Assembly: GCA_003576685.1 (NCBI GenBank)
Contig: QOZR01000002.1
Coordinates: 310,001 to 374,000 of the forward strand
Length of the DNA stretch: 64,000 nucleotides
From: Virgifigura deserti
GTDB lineage: Bacteria; Pseudomonadota; Alphaproteobacteria; Dongiales; Dongiaceae
Direction: 5' to 3'
Below are positions 52,980 through 61,885 of the stretch, piece after piece. A program made the translations under genes and the position numbers. The notes under the pieces were generated by a model. It worked only from the letters and a program-made list of their open reading frames with translations. It searched no databases and was not told the origin of the DNA. Positions within the stretch are counted from its first letter, which is position 1, and each line of letters starts with the position of its first letter.

Positions 52980-55723
52980 TGGGCCTCAGCTTCGCCGCGC
53001 CCTGGATCCTGCTGGCACTGGGCGCGCTGCCGGTCCTGTGGTGGCTTCTGAAAGTGACGCCACCGGTGCCGCGGCGCGTCCGCTTTCCGGCTATCCGCCT
53101 GCTGCTCGGCCTGCAGCCGCGCGAAGAGACGCCGCACCGGACGCCGCCCTGGTTGATCGCCCTGCGGCTGCTGATCGCGAGTCTGGTCATTCTCGCGCTC
53201 GCGCATCCACTGATCAATGCGGGCGCGCGCCTATCCGGGCAGGGCCCGCTGCTGCTGGTCGTCGACGACGGCTGGGCGGCCGCGCCACAGTGGGAGGCGC
53301 GGCGGACGGCGATGACCGATCTGATCGACGAGGCCGAGCGCGCCCAGAAGCCGGTCATGCTGCTGACGACCGCGCCGCGCGCGGACGGGCAGCCGATCGC
53401 AGCGACCTCCCTGCTGCCCGCGGCCGAGGCACGCAGCCAGGCGCAGGCCCTGGCGCCGAAGCCCTGGCCGGTCGATCGCGCTGCCGCGCTGGCCGCGCTC
53501 GGCGATCTCCAGTTCGAGACCGCACCGAACATCGTCTGGCTGTCCGACGGAATCGCGACGGCAGCGGAAGATGCGAGCTTCGCCCTGGCGGAGCATCTGC
53601 AGCGCATGGGGAGCCTTCGCGTCCTGCAGGATCCTGCGGCGACGCTGCCGCTACTGCAATTGCCGCCGACGGCCGACCGGACGGCGTTGACGCTTCGTCT
53701 GCGACGGGCGGCCGGCGCCGGCGAGCGGACGGTGGCGATCCTGGCCAGCGGCGAGGACGGGCACTTAATCTCCCGGGAGGAGGTGGTCTTCCGCGACGGT
53801 GCCACCGAAGCCGAGCGCGCCGTCACGCTGCCGCTGGAAATGCGCAATCGGATCGTGCGCCTCGCCATCGAGGGCGAGGACTCGAGCGGCTCCGTCGTGC
53901 TGCTCGACGAGCGGTGGCGGCAGCGGCCGGTCGGAGTCGTCTCCGGCGGTCCGGACGCCGAGGCGCAGCCGCTGCTGGGAGACCTCTACTACATCGAGCG
54001 GGCGCTGACGCCGCATAGCGAGACTCGAAAGGGCAACATCCTCGAACTCCTGCAACGCGAGCTGGCCGTGCTGGTGCTGGCCGATGTCGGCAACCTGCCG
54101 GACTCCGACAGGGCGGAGGTCGCCGAGTGGATCGAACAGGGCGGCGTGCTGCTTCGCTTCGCCGGCCCGCGGCTGGCGCAGAACGCGGACGCGCTGCTGC
54201 CGGTGCGCCTGCGCGGCGGGGACCGCACCCTCGGCGGCGCGCTGTCCTGGTCGCAACCGGCGCAGCTCGCGCCGTTTCCCACGGACAGCCCCTTCGCCGG
54301 GCTGGCGATTCCGAAGGACCTGGTGATCCGCCGGCAGGTGCTGGCCCAGCCGGAGGTCGATCTCGGCCGCAAGACCTGGGCGCGGCTGCAGGACGGCACG
54401 CCGCTCGTTACCGCCGAGCGCCGCGGCGACGGCTGGCTGATCCTGGTCCACACCACGGCGAACACGGACTGGTCGAACCTGTCGCTGTCCGGCCTGTTCG
54501 TCGAAATGCTGCAGCGGATCGTCGATTTGAGCCAGGGCGCGGTGACCGCCGCATCGAGCGAGCCCCTGCCGCCGTTCGAAACGCTCGACGGATTCGGCCG
54601 CCTCGGCGCCCCACCGGCGACGGCCGTGCCGGCCACGCCGGCGGTCCTCGACAGCGGTCGCGTCGACCCGCGGCATCCGCCGGGCTTCTATGGCCAGGAC
54701 ATGGCGCGACGCGCCCTCAATCTGTCCGCGGGCATCTCCGAGATCCGACCGATCGGCCGTCTGCCGGCCGGCGTTTCGCCAAGCCCATTCGCGGAGTCGC
54801 AGGAAGTGGACTTGAAGCCCTGGCTGCTGGCTGCCGGGCTGTTGCTCCTGCTGGTCGATCTCGGCATCGCGCTGGCGCTGCGCGGCCTCCTGCCGACGGG
54901 ACGGACCGCCCGCCTCGGGACGGCCCATCTTGGGGCGATCGCCTTCTGCCTGATCCTGCCGATGACGGCGCTTGCGCAGAACGGGTCGGTGGAGCGGGGA
55001 ACGGATGCCTTCGCCATCGCCGCGACCGCGGATACGCGGCTCGCCTATGTGCGAACCGGGAGCCCGGAAGTCGACGCGACCAGCCGGGCCGGGCTGGAAG
55101 GACTGACGCTGGTCCTCCGGCAGAGGACGGCGGTCGAGACGGGCCCGCCGCTCGGCGTGGATATCGAGACCGACGAACTCGCCTTTTTCCCCCTGCTCTA
55201 CTGGCCGATCGCGCCGGAACAGGCCATGCTGTCGGATACCGCCATGCACCGGCTCAATAGTTACCTGAAGAACGGCGGCATCATCCTGTTCGACACGCGC
55301 GACCAGAATGCGGGAGGCAGTCTGGGAGTTGTCGGCGCGGGGACCGCCCAGCTGCGCGACCTCGTCCAAGGACTCGACATTCCGCCCCTGATCCCGGTGC
55401 CGACGGAGCATGTGCTGACCAAGGCCTTTTATCTGATGCAGGAGTTTCCCGGCCGCTGGGCCGGTGGCGGGCTGTGGGTCGAGGACGGCGACGACAGCGT
55501 CAATGACGGCGTCTCGTCGGTCATCATCGGCGGCAACGATTGGGCGGGCGCCTGGGCGGTGGACGACACCGGCCGGCCGATGTTTCCCGTCGTGCCCGGC
55601 GGCGAGCGGCAGCGGGAAATGGCCTATCGGTTCGGCGTCAATCTCGTGATGTATGCACTGACCGGGAACTACAAGTCGGACCAGGTGCATGTGCCGGCGA
55701 TCCTGGAGCGCCTCGGGCAATGA
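52976..55723 (+). CDS. BatA-type membrane protein with C-terminal DUF4159
   Basis: A 915-residue protein. The N-terminus LSFAAPWILLALGALPVLWWLLKVTPPVPRRVRFPAIRLLLGLQPREETP is the BatA anchor (PF07584) with helices near residues 5-25 and 60-80. A vWA-like region follows in which the MIDAS motif is degraded (VVDDGWAA in place of DxSxS). Residues about 300-520 resemble a glutamine amidotransferase-like fold. Two more helices lie near 620-670, one of them followed by a signal-like AFCLILPMTALAQN. The last 240 residues are DUF4159 (YVRTGSPEVDATSRAGLEGLTLVLRQRTAVE, then DEYFP). Function unproven; coupling with its neighbours suggests a shared complex. Confidence 0.85.
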   Translation: MMGLSFAAPWILLALGALPVLWWLLKVTPPVPRRVRFPAIRLLLGLQPREETPHRTPPWLIALRLLIASLVILALAHPLINAGARLSGQGPLLLVVDDGWAAAPQWEARRTAMTDLIDEAERAQKPVMLLTTAPRADGQPIAATSLLPAAEARSQAQALAPKPWPVDRAAALAALGDLQFETAPNIVWLSDGIATAAEDASFALAEHLQRMGSLRVLQDPAATLPLLQLPPTADRTALTLRLRRAAGAGERTVAILASGEDGHLISREEVVFRDGATEAERAVTLPLEMRNRIVRLAIEGEDSSGSVVLLDERWRQRPVGVVSGGPDAEAQPLLGDLYYIERALTPHSETRKGNILELLQRELAVLVLADVGNLPDSDRAEVAEWIEQGGVLLRFAGPRLAQNADALLPVRLRGGDRTLGGALSWSQPAQLAPFPTDSPFAGLAIPKDLVIRRQVLAQPEVDLGRKTWARLQDGTPLVTAERRGDGWLILVHTTANTDWSNLSLSGLFVEMLQRIVDLSQGAVTAASSEPLPPFETLDGFGRLGAPPATAVPATPAVLDSGRVDPRHPPGFYGQDMARRALNLSAGISEIRPIGRLPAGVSPSPFAESQEVDLKPWLLAAGLLLLLVDLGIALALRGLLPTGRTARLGTAHLGAIAFCLILPMTALAQNGSVERGTDAFAIAATADTRLAYVRTGSPEVDATSRAGLEGLTLVLRQRTAVETGPPLGVDIETDELAFFPLLYWPIAPEQAMLSDTAMHRLNSYLKNGGIILFDTRDQNAGGSLGVVGAGTAQLRDLVQGLDIPPLIPVPTEHVLTKAFYLMQEFPGRWAGGGLWVEDGDDSVNDGVSSVIIGGNDWAGAWAVDDTGRPMFPVVPGGERQREMAYRFGVNLVMYALTGNYKSDQVHVPAILERLGQ

Positions 55724-57852
55724 ATCTCGGTTCTCTCAGCATCGATCTCGCGCCGCTGCTCCCGTGGCCGGCAATCGGCGTTTTGGGCCTCGCGGCGCTC
55801 CTCATGCTCGGGCTGGCGCTGTTCCGCCGCGCGCGCGGCGTCGCGTGGCGCTTTCTGGCGGTGGCGGTGCTGATGGTTGCACTGCTGAATCCCTCGCTCG
55901 TGCGGGAGCAACGGGAAGCCTTGGACGACGTCGCGGTGGTTCTCGTCGACGAGTCTCCGAGCCAGGAGATCGAGGAGCGCACGGCCGAGACCGAGGCGGC
56001 GCTTGCCGAGGTGGAGCGCCAACTGCGCACCTTCGACAATGTCGAGGTGCGGATCGTGCGCGCCGGCGGCCCCGAGACGCCGGCCGGCGCTGCGGCCGAG
56101 GGGACGCAGCTCTTTGACGCGCTGACCCGGGCTCTTGCCGACGTGCCGAGCCGACGGGTCGCGGGTGTCGTCGTCATCACCGACGGCCAAGTGCACGATG
56201 TCCCGGCCGATCTGCAGGAACTCGGCTTCGATGCGCCCGTGCATGCGCTGCTGTCCGGCCGTGCCGACGAGGGCGATCGGCGGCTGATGGTCACCGAGGC
56301 GCCGAGTTATGGCATCGTCAACAAAGAGATCGCCATGACCGTCCGCGTGGACGACCTTCGGGGCGAGGGCTTGCCGGATGCAGAGGTCTCGGGCCTGGCG
56401 CAGGTGACGGTGACGCAAGACGGAGAGCCGCTTGACCCGCTGTCGATTCCGATCGGGGTCGATTACGAGATCCTTCTCGAGCTGGAGCATGGCGGGCCGA
56501 CGGTGTTCGAGATCGCCGTCGAGCAGGGCCCGCGCGAGCTGAGCCTCGTCAACAATAGCGCCGTGGTGATGGTCAATGGCGTACGCGACCGCCTGCGCGT
56601 GCTGCTGGTCTCGGGCGAGCCGCATGCCGGCGAGCGCACCTGGCGCAACCTTCTCAAATCCGACCCGGCGGTCGATCTGGTGCATTTCACGATTCTTCGG
56701 CCGCCGGAGAAGCAGGACGGCACGCCGATCGACGAGCTGTCGCTGATCGCCTTCCCGATCCGCGAGCTGTTCGAGATCAAGCTCGACGAGTTCGACCTGA
56801 TTATTTTCGACCGCTACCGCCGCCGCGGCGTCCTGCCGCGCGCCTATTTCGAGAATATCGCCCGCTATGTCGAGGAGGGCGGAGCGCTGCTGGTGTCGTC
56901 CGGATCCACCCTTGCGGGGCCGTTCGGCCTCTACCAGTCGCCGCTGGGGCGGGTGCTGCCGGGGGAGCCGTCGGGAGATGTCGTCGAGCAGGGATTCCGC
57001 CCCGGCGTCACCGTGATCGGCCGCCGGCACCCGGTAACCGCGGACCTGCCCGGTATCGGCAGCCCCGGGGGCGCCCCTGAAACAAGCGGCGGGGACGAGT
57101 CCCCCTCCTGGGGCCGCTGGTTCATGCAGATCGAGGCGAGCGCCCGGCGCGGCGAGACGGTGTTGGACGGCGCCAACGGACTGCCGCTGCTGATCCTCGA
57201 CCGGTTCGGTGACGGGCGCGTCGCACAGCTCCTGAGCGATCAGATTTGGCTCTGGTCGCGCGGGTTCGAGGGCGGCGGCCCGCAGGGCGAGCTGCTGCGC
57301 CGCATCGCCCACTGGCTGATGAAGGAGCCGGAGCTGGAGGAGGAGGACCTGAAGGCGATGGTGATCGACGGGCGCATCGAGATCACCCGGCGCAGCCTGA
57401 CCGAACATCCGGAGACGGTCGAGGTGACCACGCCGACCGGGAAGACACTCACCGTGCCGCTGAGCGATGCCGGCGACGGTCGCGCCGTCGGCAGCCTGCC
57501 GGCGGCGGAGCCGGGCCTCTACCGAATCAGCGACGGCACCCGGATGGCCTTCGCCGCGAGCGGCGCCCTGAACCCGCTGGAGTTCGCCGACCTGCGCGCC
57601 AGCGGCGACCTGCTCCAGCCTATCGCGGACCAGACCGGCGGCAGCGTCCGGCGGCTCGCCGAGGAGGATGTTCCGTCCCTGCGCCAAGTCGGCCCCGACC
57701 GGGATGCGGCCGGGCCCGGCTGGATCGGCCTGCAGCGGAACCAGGACTATCTGGTAACGGGAATCCGCCAGGTGCCGCTGCTCCCGGCCCTGGTGATTCT
57801 GCTGCTCGGCCTGGGCGCGACGCTTCTGGCCTGGCGCCGGGAGGGACGGTGA
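55720..57852 (+). CDS. Membrane protein with vWA MIDAS motif and glutamine amidotransferase-like domain
   Basis: A 710-residue protein. Two N-terminal helices (GVLGLAALLMLGLALF and FLAVAVLMVALLNPSL) are followed by a vWA-like domain whose MIDAS motif is intact (VVLVDESPSQ, then VVVITDGQVHD). From about residue 270 to 560 a glutamine amidotransferase-like fold, with LRVLLVSGEPHAGERTWRNLLKSDP and FEGGGPQGELLRRIAHW, and a C-terminal helix (LPALVILLLGLGATLLAW). A Pro/Gly-rich insert GSPGGAPETSGGDESP near residue 448 carries a GC palindrome (57063). Start ATG overlaps the preceding stop; TspO starts within its own stop. Confidence 0.82.
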   Translation: MNLGSLSIDLAPLLPWPAIGVLGLAALLMLGLALFRRARGVAWRFLAVAVLMVALLNPSLVREQREALDDVAVVLVDESPSQEIEERTAETEAALAEVERQLRTFDNVEVRIVRAGGPETPAGAAAEGTQLFDALTRALADVPSRRVAGVVVITDGQVHDVPADLQELGFDAPVHALLSGRADEGDRRLMVTEAPSYGIVNKEIAMTVRVDDLRGEGLPDAEVSGLAQVTVTQDGEPLDPLSIPIGVDYEILLELEHGGPTVFEIAVEQGPRELSLVNNSAVVMVNGVRDRLRVLLVSGEPHAGERTWRNLLKSDPAVDLVHFTILRPPEKQDGTPIDELSLIAFPIRELFEIKLDEFDLIIFDRYRRRGVLPRAYFENIARYVEEGGALLVSSGSTLAGPFGLYQSPLGRVLPGEPSGDVVEQGFRPGVTVIGRRHPVTADLPGIGSPGGAPETSGGDESPSWGRWFMQIEASARRGETVLDGANGLPLLILDRFGDGRVAQLLSDQIWLWSRGFEGGGPQGELLRRIAHWLMKEPELEEEDLKAMVIDGRIEITRRSLTEHPETVEVTTPTGKTLTVPLSDAGDGRAVGSLPAAEPGLYRISDGTRMAFAASGALNPLEFADLRASGDLLQPIADQTGGSVRRLAEEDVPSLRQVGPDRDAAGPGWIGLQRNQDYLVTGIRQVPLLPALVILLLGLGATLLAWRREGR
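57063..57077. repeat. GC palindrome copy shared with 11763-11777
   Basis: ccccgggggcgcccc here lies inside the vWA-like gene and encodes part of a Pro-Gly-Gly-Ala-Pro insert. The same 15-mer is in the folB N-terminus. Confidence 0.8.
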
Positions 57853-58388
57853 TCCAGGTTCGGCGCGGCAAAGCGGGGATTCTGCCGGCCCTGCCGGGCC
57901 ATCATCACAGCCCGCTGCGCAGCGGGTTCGTCCTCATCGGATTCGTCGGGCTCTGCCTCGCCATCGGCTGGATCGGCAGCCGGGTAACTGAACCGGCGCT
58001 GGGCGACTGGTACGCGGCGCTCGCCAAGCCGTCCTGGACGCCGCCGAACGCGGTCTTTCCCGTTGTCTGGACCGTCCTCTACATCGTCATGGCCGTGGCG
58101 GCCTGGCTGGTCTGGCGCGAGCGGACCTACATGTACACGGCCATTGCCCTGCCGATGACGCTGTTCGGCCTTCAACTCGCGCTCAACTGCGCCTGGTCCG
58201 TCCTGTTCTTCGGGCTGCGCAGCCCCGGCCTCGGGTTGATCGAGATCATTTTGCTGCTGGCGGCCATCCTCGCCACGATGGTCACCTTCGGCCGCGTCCG
58301 CCCGCTCGCCGGCTGGCTCCTCCTGCCCTATCTGCTCTGGGTCGGCTATGCGGCGGCGCTCAATTTCGCGATCTGGCGGATGAACTGA
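57849..58388 (+). CDS. tspO: TspO/MBR family protein
   Basis: A 179-residue protein with five transmembrane helices and the family signatures WYAALAKPSWTPPNAVFPVVWTVLYIVMAVAAWLVW and ALNCAWSVLFFGLRSP. TspO proteins bind porphyrins and cholesterol-like ligands and are linked to oxygen and tetrapyrrole responses. The GTG start overlaps the previous stop (GTGA), so it is co-translated with the vWA-like operon, an unusual place for tspO. The operon has no heme or photosynthesis gene. Confidence 0.93.
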   Translation: MIQVRRGKAGILPALPGHHHSPLRSGFVLIGFVGLCLAIGWIGSRVTEPALGDWYAALAKPSWTPPNAVFPVVWTVLYIVMAVAAWLVWRERTYMYTAIALPMTLFGLQLALNCAWSVLFFGLRSPGLGLIEIILLLAAILATMVTFGRVRPLAGWLLLPYLLWVGYAAALNFAIWRMN

Positions 58389-58460
58389 TCAGGTCGGGTC
58401 AACCTGATCGAATCACACTCTAGAGCCATCGGGCTAGAGCCATCGGGGCGACGCCCCGAT
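58387..58460. repeat. Composite palindrome and tandem repeat element after tspO
   Basis: gatcaggt (58387-58394) pairs with 58402-58409. The 14-mer ctagagccatcggg is directly repeated at 58420-58433 and 58434-58447. atcggggcg (58442-58450) pairs with 58452-58460 across one base. Its cctgatcgaatcaca part resembles the palindromes at 26214-26258. There is no gene here. Confidence 0.85.
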
Positions 58461-58597
58461 TGTCCATGCGCGGAAACAATTTGGTTCCGCGGACCGTTCT
58501 ACCTCCTATTGCCGGCCGTCATTACGTTCATGGGGTGGCGGATGAAGCCGGATCGGCGGGACCCGCCCGGCAATTCGGGATTTCAGGAGAGCGATCG

Positions 58598-59197
58598 ATG
58601 ACGAAGGTTCTGGTGCTTTACTACAGCAGCTATGGCCATATCGAGCGGATGGCCCAGGCGGTGGCGGAGGGCGCGCGCGAGGGCGGCGCCGAGGTGACGG
58701 TCAAGCGGGTGCCGGAACTGGTGCCGGAGGAGATCACGAAGAAATCCGGCTTCAAGCTGGACCAGGCGGCGCCGATCGCGACCGTCGACGAGTTGCCGGA
58801 TTACGACGCGATCATCATCGGGACGCCGACCCGCTATGGCAACATGACGGCACAGATGAAGAATTTCCTCGACCAGACCGGCAGCCTGTGGGCGCAAGGC
58901 AAGCTGAACGGCAAGGTCGGCAGCGTCTTCACCTCCACCGCCACCCAGCATGGCGGGCAGGAGAGCACCATCCTGACGACCATCCCTGTGCTGATGCATC
59001 TCGGCCTGGTGATCGTCGGCCTGCCCTATTCCTGGCAGGGCCAGATGCGGATGGACGAGATCACCGGCGGCAGCCCTTACGGCGCCTCCACCATCGCCGG
59101 CGGCGACGGCTCGCGCCAGCCGAGCGAGAACGAGCTGGAAGGCGCCCGCTATCAGGGCCGCCACGTCGCCGAGATCGCCGCCAAGCTGGCCGGCTGA
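58598..59197 (+). CDS. wrbA: NAD(P)H:quinone oxidoreductase WrbA
   Basis: A 199-residue flavodoxin-like enzyme reducing quinones by two electrons. [24 protein letters not shown] is the FMN-binding start; [60 protein letters not shown] follows, and [31 protein letters not shown] is the family ending. Start ATG at 58598 with caggaga. Lies before the glutathionyl-hydroquinone reductase gene. Confidence 0.95.
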   Translation: MTKVLVLYYSSYGHIERMAQAVAEGAREGGAEVTVKRVPELVPEEITKKSGFKLDQAAPIATVDELPDYDAIIIGTPTRYGNMTAQMKNFLDQTGSLWAQGKLNGKVGSVFTSTATQHGGQESTILTTIPVLMHLGLVIVGLPYSWQGQMRMDEITGGSPYGASTIAGGDGSRQPSENELEGARYQGRHVAEIAAKLAG

Positions 59198-59222
59198 GCG
59201 GTAAGTTATTGAGACACACAGA

Positions 59223-59269
59223 CACAGAGGCACAGAGTACTAAAGAGAAATTATCTCTGTGTCTCTGTG
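59223..59269. repeat. Second copy of the cacagag inverted repeat
   Basis: cacagaggcacagag (59223-59237) pairs with 59255-59269 at 14 of 15 positions with a 17-base loop, in the gap between wrbA and the glutathionyl-hydroquinone reductase gene. Same family as 40440-40504. Confidence 0.9.
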
Positions 59270-59321
59270 GTTATCTTCCGCGTCACTACTCAGCGGATAA
59301 GGATGTTTGAGGGAATATTGC

Positions 59322-60293
59322 ATGGGCCTTCTGATCGACGGCGTCTGGCACGACCAATGGTACGACACCGCGAAGTCCGGCGGCCGCTTCGTGCGCGGCG
59401 AGAGCAGCTTTCGAAACGAGATCACCGCCGACGGGTCAAGCGGCTTCAAGGCCGAGCCGGGACGCTATCACCTTTATGTCTCCCTCGCCTGCCCCTGGGC
59501 GCATCGCACGCTGATCTTCCGCAAGCTGAAGCGGCTGGAGGACGTGATCTCGCTCTCGGTCGTCGACTGGCTGATGGCGGAGAACGGCTGGCAGTTCAGC
59601 GAACGGCCGGGCTGCATCCCCGACCATGTGAACGGCGCGCGCTTCCTGCATGAGGTCTACACCAAGGCGCAGCCCGACTATACCGGCCGCGTCACCGTGC
59701 CCGTGCTGTGGGACAAGAAGCGGGAGACCATCGTCTGCAACGAGTCGGCGGAGATCATCCGCATGCTGAACAGCGCCTTCGACGCGTTCGGCGATTCCTC
59801 GCTCGACTTCTATCCGAAGGCCTTGCGCGGCGAGATCGATACCGTCAACGCGCGCGTCTATGACGGCATCAACAACGGCGTCTACAAGACCGGCTTCGCG
59901 ACCACGCAGGAGGCTTATGACACGGCCTTCGACGCGCTGTTCGCCGCACTCGACGAGATCGAGGACCGGCTTGCCCGTCAGCGCTATCTCGCCGGCGACC
60001 GGCTGACCGAGGCGGACTGGCGGCTGTTCACCACGCTGGTGCGCTTCGACGCGGTCTATGTCGGGCACTTCAAGTGCAACCGCCAGCGCCTCGTCGACTA
60101 TCCGAATCTCTGGAACTACACCCGCGCGCTGTATCAGGTCCCGGGCGTGGCCTCGACGGTCGATATGCGCCACATCAAGGGCCACTATTACGAAAGCCAC
60201 CGGACGATCAACCCGGCGGGAATCGTGCCGAAAGGCCCGGCGATCGATTTCACCGAGCCGCATGATCGCGACCGGTTCGCGGCCGCGGCATAA
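59322..60293 (+). CDS. Glutathionyl-hydroquinone reductase (YqjG/GS-HQR type)
   Basis: A 323-residue glutathione transferase of the Xi class: RYHLYVSLACPWAHRTLIFRKLKRLEDVISLSVVDWLM with the catalytic Cys in CPWAHR, then VTVPVLWDKKRETIVCNESAEIIRMLNSAF, and ARQRYLAGDRLTEADWRLFTTLVRFDAVYVGHFKCN. These enzymes remove glutathione from glutathionyl-hydroquinones. The ATG at 59322 matches homologues. Next to wrbA it suggests quinone metabolism or detoxification. Confidence 0.93.
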   Translation: MGLLIDGVWHDQWYDTAKSGGRFVRGESSFRNEITADGSSGFKAEPGRYHLYVSLACPWAHRTLIFRKLKRLEDVISLSVVDWLMAENGWQFSERPGCIPDHVNGARFLHEVYTKAQPDYTGRVTVPVLWDKKRETIVCNESAEIIRMLNSAFDAFGDSSLDFYPKALRGEIDTVNARVYDGINNGVYKTGFATTQEAYDTAFDALFAALDEIEDRLARQRYLAGDRLTEADWRLFTTLVRFDAVYVGHFKCNRQRLVDYPNLWNYTRALYQVPGVASTVDMRHIKGHYYESHRTINPAGIVPKGPAIDFTEPHDRDRFAAAA

Positions 60294-60315
60294 CCAAATT
60301 TGTACGGAAGGACCG

Positions 60316-60342
60316 CCCTCTCCCCACCCTGCGGGGAGAGGG
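60316..60342. terminator. Perfect 10-bp hairpin after the glutathionyl-hydroquinone reductase gene
   Basis: ccctctcccc (60316-60325) pairs with 60333-60342 with a seven-base loop, followed by aaatagag. It lies between convergent genes ending at 60293 and 60390 and may act as a bidirectional terminator. Confidence 0.6.
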
Positions 60343-60389
60343 AAATAGAGGAAATCGTGCCGGCCCTGAAGGCGGGGCCGGCGATATCG

Positions 60390-60758
60390 CTACATCACCG
60401 CCGGCGCCAGATCCGACTGGAACAGCGCGAGCAGCCTGCCGACCGGCTCGCTATCGCACCGGTACTTGAAGACCATGTCAAAGGCTTCGGACTGTGCTTG
60501 CTCAATCGTCGACAGGCTCTCGCCGACGCTCATGGTGTCGCTCGTCCGCTCGTTGATCGCTCGCTCCAGGGCATTGTAGGCGTCCTGATCGAACGTCACG
60601 TCGTTGCACAGCTCATATGCGCGGATCGCGCCATGATACTCGGCGAAGCCCACGTCACCCATGGTCTGAGCCTTCGAAAGCGATGCGGCGCCTGCCGTCA
60701 TAGCGACCGCCAGCCCCACCGCGGGGATGGAGCGAAGCAGGCCTTTCCGGATATCCAT
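60390..60758 (-). CDS. Small secreted protein of unknown function
   Basis: A 122-residue protein with a signal peptide (LLRSIPAVGLAVAMTAGAASLSKA). The mature part has two Cys (ELCND and KYRCD) likely to form a disulfide, and helices YHGAIRAYELCNDVTFDQDAYNALERAINERTSD. I know no function. The ATG at 60758 has agggaga upstream, which decides it over a longer frame. Convergent with the preceding gene. Confidence 0.75.
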   Translation of the reverse strand: MDIRKGLLRSIPAVGLAVAMTAGAASLSKAQTMGDVGFAEYHGAIRAYELCNDVTFDQDAYNALERAINERTSDTMSVGESLSTIEQAQSEAFDMVFKYRCDSEPVGRLLALFQSDLAPAVM

Positions 60759-60951
60759 TGCGACTAATCTCCCTGTTCTAGCCAAAATCCATGAGAAATA
60801 ACGCCTCTTGGAAAGGGAAGTTCCCAAAGGGAACTCCCTGTATTACCACAGCCGGATCGGAGTCGGATATTCTCCTGGCGCCGGCAGTTCCGATCGGGGA
60901 CGATCGCGCTTGCGGCCGGTTGAACGGGATAGAACAGGGAAGGATCGGGGA

Positions 60952-61875
60952 ATGCGGCGCACCACGCGGTTTCGCCTTCTCGTCGAGGCGCCGGAGATCC
61001 TGCTCCTGCCCGGCGCCCACGACGCGCTGTCGGTTCGCCTGGCCGAGCAGGCCGGGTTCGCCGCGGTCACCTGCGGCGGCTATAGCGCTGCAGCCAGCCT
61101 TCTCGGCGCGCCCGATGTGGGGCAGCTCGGCATGAGCGAGATGGCGGAGATGTATGCGCGCCTCGCCGACTGCACCGACCTGCCGATCTTCGCCGACGGC
61201 GATACGGGGCACGGCAACACGACGAACGTCGCCCGCACCGTGCGCGCCTTCGAGCGCGCCGGCGTCGCCGGCCTGTTCATCGAGGACCAAGTGGCGCCGA
61301 AGCGGTGCGGGCATATGGCCGGCAAGCGGGTGGTGCCGGCGGCGGAGATGGTGGCGAAGCTCAAGGCGGCGCTGGATGCGCGGATTGACGCCGACCTCGT
61401 GATCATGGCGCGCACCGACGCCCGCGCCGTGCATGGGCTCGACGAGGCGATCGAGCGGGCCCAGCTCTATTGCGAGGCGGGCGCCGATCTCCTGTTCGTC
61501 GAAGCGCCGGTCTCGGTGGAGGAGCTGCGCCGGGTCTGCTCGGAGATTCCCGGCCCCTGCCTCGCCAACAATATCGAGGGCGGCCGGACGCCGCTGCTGC
61601 CGGCGGCAGCGCTCGAAGAGATGGGCTTTGCCGCCGTGACTTTTCCGGTGGCGGCCACCTATGCCGTCGCCGAGGCCCTTCGCGGGCTCTATAGCGCCCT
61701 CGCACGCGACGGCACGACGGCCGCCGTCGAGGATCGGCTGATGACGTTCGACGAGTTCAATGTGCTGATCGGCCTGCCGGCCGTCCGCGAGGCCGAGACG
61801 GCCTATGAGGAGTTCGCGCGCGACCTTGTCGACCTGCCGGCCTTCGACGAAGAGCTGGAGGACGAGCCGGACTGA
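60952..61875 (+). CDS. Isocitrate lyase/PEP mutase family enzyme
   Basis: A 307-residue TIM-barrel enzyme of the isocitrate lyase/phosphoenolpyruvate mutase superfamily: LLPGAHDALSVRLAEQAGFAAVTCGGYSAAASLLGAPDVGQLGMSEM, then FADGDTGHGN with Mg-binding Asp, and VAGLFIEDQVAPKRCGHMAGKRVVPAAEM. The K-R-C-G-H motif with catalytic Cys is the lyase-type signature (methylisocitrate lyase, 2,3-dimethylmalate lyase, oxaloacetate decarboxylase relatives). Which reaction applies is unclear. The ATG has cgggga upstream. Followed 10 bases later by the RNA methyltransferase gene. Confidence 0.85.
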   Translation: MRRTTRFRLLVEAPEILLLPGAHDALSVRLAEQAGFAAVTCGGYSAAASLLGAPDVGQLGMSEMAEMYARLADCTDLPIFADGDTGHGNTTNVARTVRAFERAGVAGLFIEDQVAPKRCGHMAGKRVVPAAEMVAKLKAALDARIDADLVIMARTDARAVHGLDEAIERAQLYCEAGADLLFVEAPVSVEELRRVCSEIPGPCLANNIEGGRTPLLPAAALEEMGFAAVTFPVAATYAVAEALRGLYSALARDGTTAAVEDRLMTFDEFNVLIGLPAVREAETAYEEFARDLVDLPAFDEELEDEPD

Positions 61876-61885
61876 CCGGCCAGTA

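Noticed and set aside
53765..57687. Long minus-strand open frames over the two large membrane protein genes
   Set aside because: Arg/Gln-rich shadow translations caused by GC-rich third codon positions.
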